This document shows positions 6,348-8,160 of a stretch of 8,160 nt of DNA, piece after piece; the first letter of the stretch is position 1; each line of letters opens with the position of its first letter. The translations under genes were made by a program, and so were the position numbers. The DNA comes from Elusimicrobiota bacterium (GTDB lineage Bacteria > Elusimicrobiota > Elusimicrobia > Elusimicrobiales > UBA9959), in contig JAKLEK010000064.1 in NCBI GenBank assembly GCA_022703115.1, positions 1 to 8,160 on the forward strand, in the 5' to 3' direction. The notes beneath the pieces were generated by a model, which worked only from the letters and a program-made list of their open reading frames with translations, ran no database searches and was not told the origin of the DNA.

Positions 6348-7129
6348 ACGCCGTATTGTCCGTAAAGGACCTGTCTTTCAGCTACGGCACCGCCGAGGTG
6401 CTCAGCGGCGTAAGCTTCGAGGTCCGCCGCGGGGACTATATCGGCCTGGCCGGGCCGAACGGCGCCGGCAAGACCACCCTTATCAGGACCCTCCTGGGGC
6501 TCGCCGACGGATACGCGGGTTCCGCCCGGCTGTTCGGAACGGACATCCGCGATTTCGGCGAATGGGGGCGCGTCGGCTATCTTCCCCAGCGGGTGAACGT
6601 CTTCAACCCCCTTTTCCCAGCCACCGTGATGGAAGTCGTGCGCCTGGGACTGCTCTCCAGGAAAACTTTCCCCAAACGGTTCGATTCCCGGGACGCGGAC
6701 AGGGTGAAGGAAGTTCTGGATATGATGGGGATAGCCGCCCTGGCCGGCAAGCCGGTGGGGGAGCTTTCCGGCGGCCAGCAGCAGCGCGTTTTCCTGGCCC
6801 GGGCGCTGGCCCCGGCCCCGGAACTGCTTATCCTGGACGAACCGAGCACCGCGCTGGACCCGGTGTCGCGAGAAAGTTTTTACGACGTGATAAAGATGCT
6901 CAATTCGGAGAAAGGCATCACCAGCATCCTCATCACGCACGATACGGCCCAGATAGGCCGCTACGCGAACAAGCTGCTGTATCTGGACAAGAAAGTGGTT
7001 TTCTACGGGCCTTTCGGGGATTTCTGCCATTCCCAGGAGATGACGGCCTACTTCGGCGCTCATTCGCAGCACCTGATCTGCCATCAGCATCCGACGCCGC
7101 TTTCCGGGCGCGTACCGGGGGGGGGCTGA
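6338..7129 (+). CDS. znuC: Zinc/manganese ABC transporter ATP-binding protein
   Basis: A 263-residue ATPase that would power the metal importer from the cytoplasmic side. All ABC motifs are present: Walker A GPNGAGKTT (39-47), signature LSGGQQQ (from 143), Walker B LLILDEPS with D167/E168, and switch histidine H201 in ITHD. The C-terminal tail after 225 carries C230, H231, H242, H245, C248, H249 and H251 (for example AHSQHLICHQH). Such His-rich tails occur in zinc-type ABC ATPases and favour zinc, possibly by metal sensing (inference). A GGAAGG ribosome binding site lies in the end of znuA. The gene ends with a run of nine G (7117-7125) just before its stop, and the stop overlaps the permease start as TGATG. 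Confidence 0.94.
   Translation: MPLDAVLSVKDLSFSYGTAEVLSGVSFEVRRGDYIGLAGPNGAGKTTLIRTLLGLADGYAGSARLFGTDIRDFGEWGRVGYLPQRVNVFNPLFPATVMEVVRLGLLSRKTFPKRFDSRDADRVKEVLDMMGIAALAGKPVGELSGGQQQRVFLARALAPAPELLILDEPSTALDPVSRESFYDVIKMLNSEKGITSILITHDTAQIGRYANKLLYLDKKVVFYGPFGDFCHSQEMTAYFGAHSQHLICHQHPTPLSGRVPGGG
7117..7125 (+). repeat. Homopolymer run of nine G
   Basis: G9 lies 1 nt before the ATPase stop and 3 or 9 nt before the two possible permease starts. It may serve as the permease ribosome binding site and is prone to slippage. Confidence 0.7.
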
Positions 7130-7749
7130 TGGCTATGCCGTATTTTCTGGATTACGGCTTCATGCAGCGGGCTTACCTGGCCGGCTCCTTCATAGCCGCG
7201 CTCTGCGCCATGCTCGGCCTTTTCCTGGTCCTGCGCAAATTATCGCTGATAGGCGACGGCCTTTCGCACGTGAGCTTCGGGGCCATCGCCCTCGGTCTTT
7301 TCTTCGGGGTCTATCCGCTTTACGCGGCGGTCCCGCTGGTGCTCGCCGCCTCTTGGTTCGTGCTGAAGCTGACTGAGAGAACGAAAATGTACGGTGACGC
7401 CGCCATAGGCGTGGTCTCCGCGGCCGGCGTCTCAGGCGGCGTGATCCTGGCCGGCCTCTCGAAGGGGTTCAACGTAGACCTTTTCAGCTATCTGTTCGGG
7501 AACATCCTGGCCATAAGCGCCCGGGAAGTGTTCCTCTCGCTCGGACTTTCCCTCACGGTCCTGCTCGTCATCCTGTTCTTCTATAACGAACTGTTCTCCG
7601 CCGCTTTCGACCGGGAATACGCCAGGCTCACCGGGGTGAAGGCCGGGCGCATCGACATGCTGCTCGCCTCCCTTACGGCCGTAGCCGTGGTGATGTGCAA
7701 CCTCCTCCTCTTCGTCTCCGCTCTCGCCTTCAAGAAGCTCCGGGCCTGA
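7129..7749 (+). CDS. znuB: Zinc/manganese ABC transporter permease (ABC-3 family), internally shortened
   Basis: A 206-residue membrane protein; family members are usually about 265-280. It begins like a normal ABC-3 permease (FMQRAYLAGSFIAALCAMLGLFLVLRKLSLIGDGLSHVSFG), and the family core YGDAAIGVVSAAG and FNVDLFSYLFGNIL is intact. After LTGVKAGRIDMLLASLTAVAVVM (to residue 189) the expected MRVVGxLLVSALLVIPAA segment and the next helices are missing. The remaining CNLLLFVSALAFKKLRA looks like the family's normal C-terminal helix with its basic end. This suggests an in-frame deletion of roughly 60-80 residues at about 7695, and transport function is doubtful. No other frame restores the missing part. 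The ATG at 7129 overlaps the ATPase stop; ATG 7135 is an alternative with better spacing (9 nt) to the G-run as a ribosome binding site. Confidence 0.85.
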   Translation: MAMPYFLDYGFMQRAYLAGSFIAALCAMLGLFLVLRKLSLIGDGLSHVSFGAIALGLFFGVYPLYAAVPLVLAASWFVLKLTERTKMYGDAAIGVVSAAGVSGGVILAGLSKGFNVDLFSYLFGNILAISAREVFLSLGLSLTVLLVILFFYNELFSAAFDREYARLTGVKAGRIDMLLASLTAVAVVMCNLLLFVSALAFKKLRA

Positions 7750-7859
7750 AAATTAGGTATTGTGTCCCCCTGTTCCCCTGAAGCAAAAAATAGACATTTC
7801 ATAACGACATAAGGCTGTCGGGATGCGCTGCTATGCTGTTTATGGGAAAGGGGGGAGCT
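7750..7859. other. Intergenic segment between the permease and the DUF1016 fragment
   Basis: These 110 bp are more AT-rich than the surrounding genes. I find no convincing terminator hairpin, promoter pair or gene. A strong purine ribosome binding site (GGGGGGAG) lies just before the ATG at 7860. Confidence 0.5.
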
Positions 7860-8010
7860 ATGCCTGAAGAAATTGTTCCCGGATATGGCACATTATTGGC
7901 GGATATAAAGCAGCGTGTCCGCGCGGCGCAGTACGCGGCGCTGCGGGCGGTCAACAAAGAGCTGGTCGCGCTCTACTGGGATATAGGTCGGTTGATCGTA
8001 GAACGTCAAG
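7860..8010 (+). pseudogene. 5' fragment of a DUF1016/YhcG-type nuclease gene
   Basis: From ATG 7860, preceded by GGGGGGAG at good spacing, about 50 residues match the DUF1016 N-terminal domain: LLADIKQRVRAAQYAALRAVNKELVALYWDIGRLIVERQ, with the family's YWxIG motif. Members of this family have a helical N-terminal domain followed by a PDDEXK nuclease domain and are often found near restriction-modification or mobile genes. Family similarity stops after VERQ. The frame stays open to the window end but then reads the antisense of an rluC fragment, so the hybrid product is not meaningful. The 5' part looks intact and expressed; the rest, including the nuclease domain, is missing here. It is either truncated by rearrangement or cut by an assembly join at about 8010. 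Confidence 0.8.
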
Positions 8011-8160
8011 GAGCCGCCGTGCACGGCGATGCCCTCCGGTTTGTCGATGACCAGCATGGCCTCGTCTTCATAGATAATCGGCAAATCGACGCGCTGCTTG
8101 GCAACCTCATCGACTTCATTTTGCGGCCGCTCGGCGACCCGGAGCGGCGGTATGCGCAAG
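8010..8160 (-). pseudogene. rluC: Fragment of rluC-type 23S rRNA pseudouridine synthase
   Basis: Read on the minus strand from the window edge: LRIPPLRVAERPQ, the link after the S4 domain in RluC, then LPIIYEDEAMLVIDKPEGIAVHGGS, the start of the RluA/RluC/RluD catalytic domain. RluC modifies uridines in 23S rRNA. The gene's start lies beyond the right edge. Similarity ends at GGS (about 8010), where RluC proteins continue with a GxSFGVIE-like stretch containing part of the fold; here the sequence turns into the antisense of the DUF1016 fragment. The catalytic Asp region further on is absent. The closest resemblance I can recall is to proteobacterial (including beta-proteobacterial) RluC, unlike a clear match to the rest of the window; this is impression only. 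Confidence 0.8.

Noticed and set aside
6277..7128. Upstream extension of the permease frame through the ATPase gene.
   Set aside because: The extension is an out-of-frame reading of znuC, Arg/Gly/Pro-rich without family similarity. The permease begins at 7129 or 7135.
7860..8160. A single continuous protein from ATG 7860 to the window end.
   Set aside because: After about residue 50 it reads the antisense of an rluC fragment, so the second half is not a real protein segment.

Overview
The window is GC-rich bacterial DNA, densely coded, with frequent ATA isoleucine codons despite the high GC and little intergenic space. Two proteins carry N-terminal export or anchor signals, and RF3 and a YciH/SUI1 protein are present, so this is a bacterium, probably with a Gram-negative-type envelope. 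No gene fixes the phylum. Something like Elusimicrobiota would fit, but that is a weak guess.

Layout. Positions 1-1401 hold the 3' part of a GH13 (alpha-amylase superfamily) enzyme with accessory C-terminal domains. It meets a convergent yciH/SUI1 gene (1406-1720, minus) with only 4 bp between the stop codons. A 328-bp divergent region with a strong long hairpin and AT-rich promoter-like sites follows. Next is an exported two-HKD phospholipase D-superfamily protein (2049-3275). tRNA-Ser(UGA) lies at 3405-3491. From its T loop onward runs a tandem repeat with a 186-bp period (one full unit and two thirds of a second). The second copy runs directly into the start of prfC (peptide chain release factor 3).

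prfC overlaps the first gene of a zinc/manganese-type ABC transporter by 4 bp. The transporter follows as substrate-binding protein (5427-6347), ATPase (6338-7129) and permease (7129-7749), each overlapping the next, so all four genes look like one translationally coupled transcription unit. The permease is about 60-80 residues short. It keeps the family's N-terminal two thirds and what looks like its normal last helix, which suggests an internal in-frame deletion.

The right edge is a patchwork. A 5' fragment of a DUF1016/YhcG-type nuclease gene (plus strand, 7860 to about 8010) is joined head-on to an rluC pseudouridine synthase fragment on the minus strand (about 8010-8160). Both are cut at the join. 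This is either a real rearrangement or an assembly chimera.

The most interesting part is the tRNA-Ser/prfC interval. The repeat unit starts with the 17-nt tRNA 3' end. It also carries an inverted copy of the tRNA T arm that can pair over 14 bp with the tRNA itself, and this pairing is mutually exclusive with a second conserved hairpin. I see no clear new multi-gene system here; the other unusual signals are the permease deletion and the chimeric right end.
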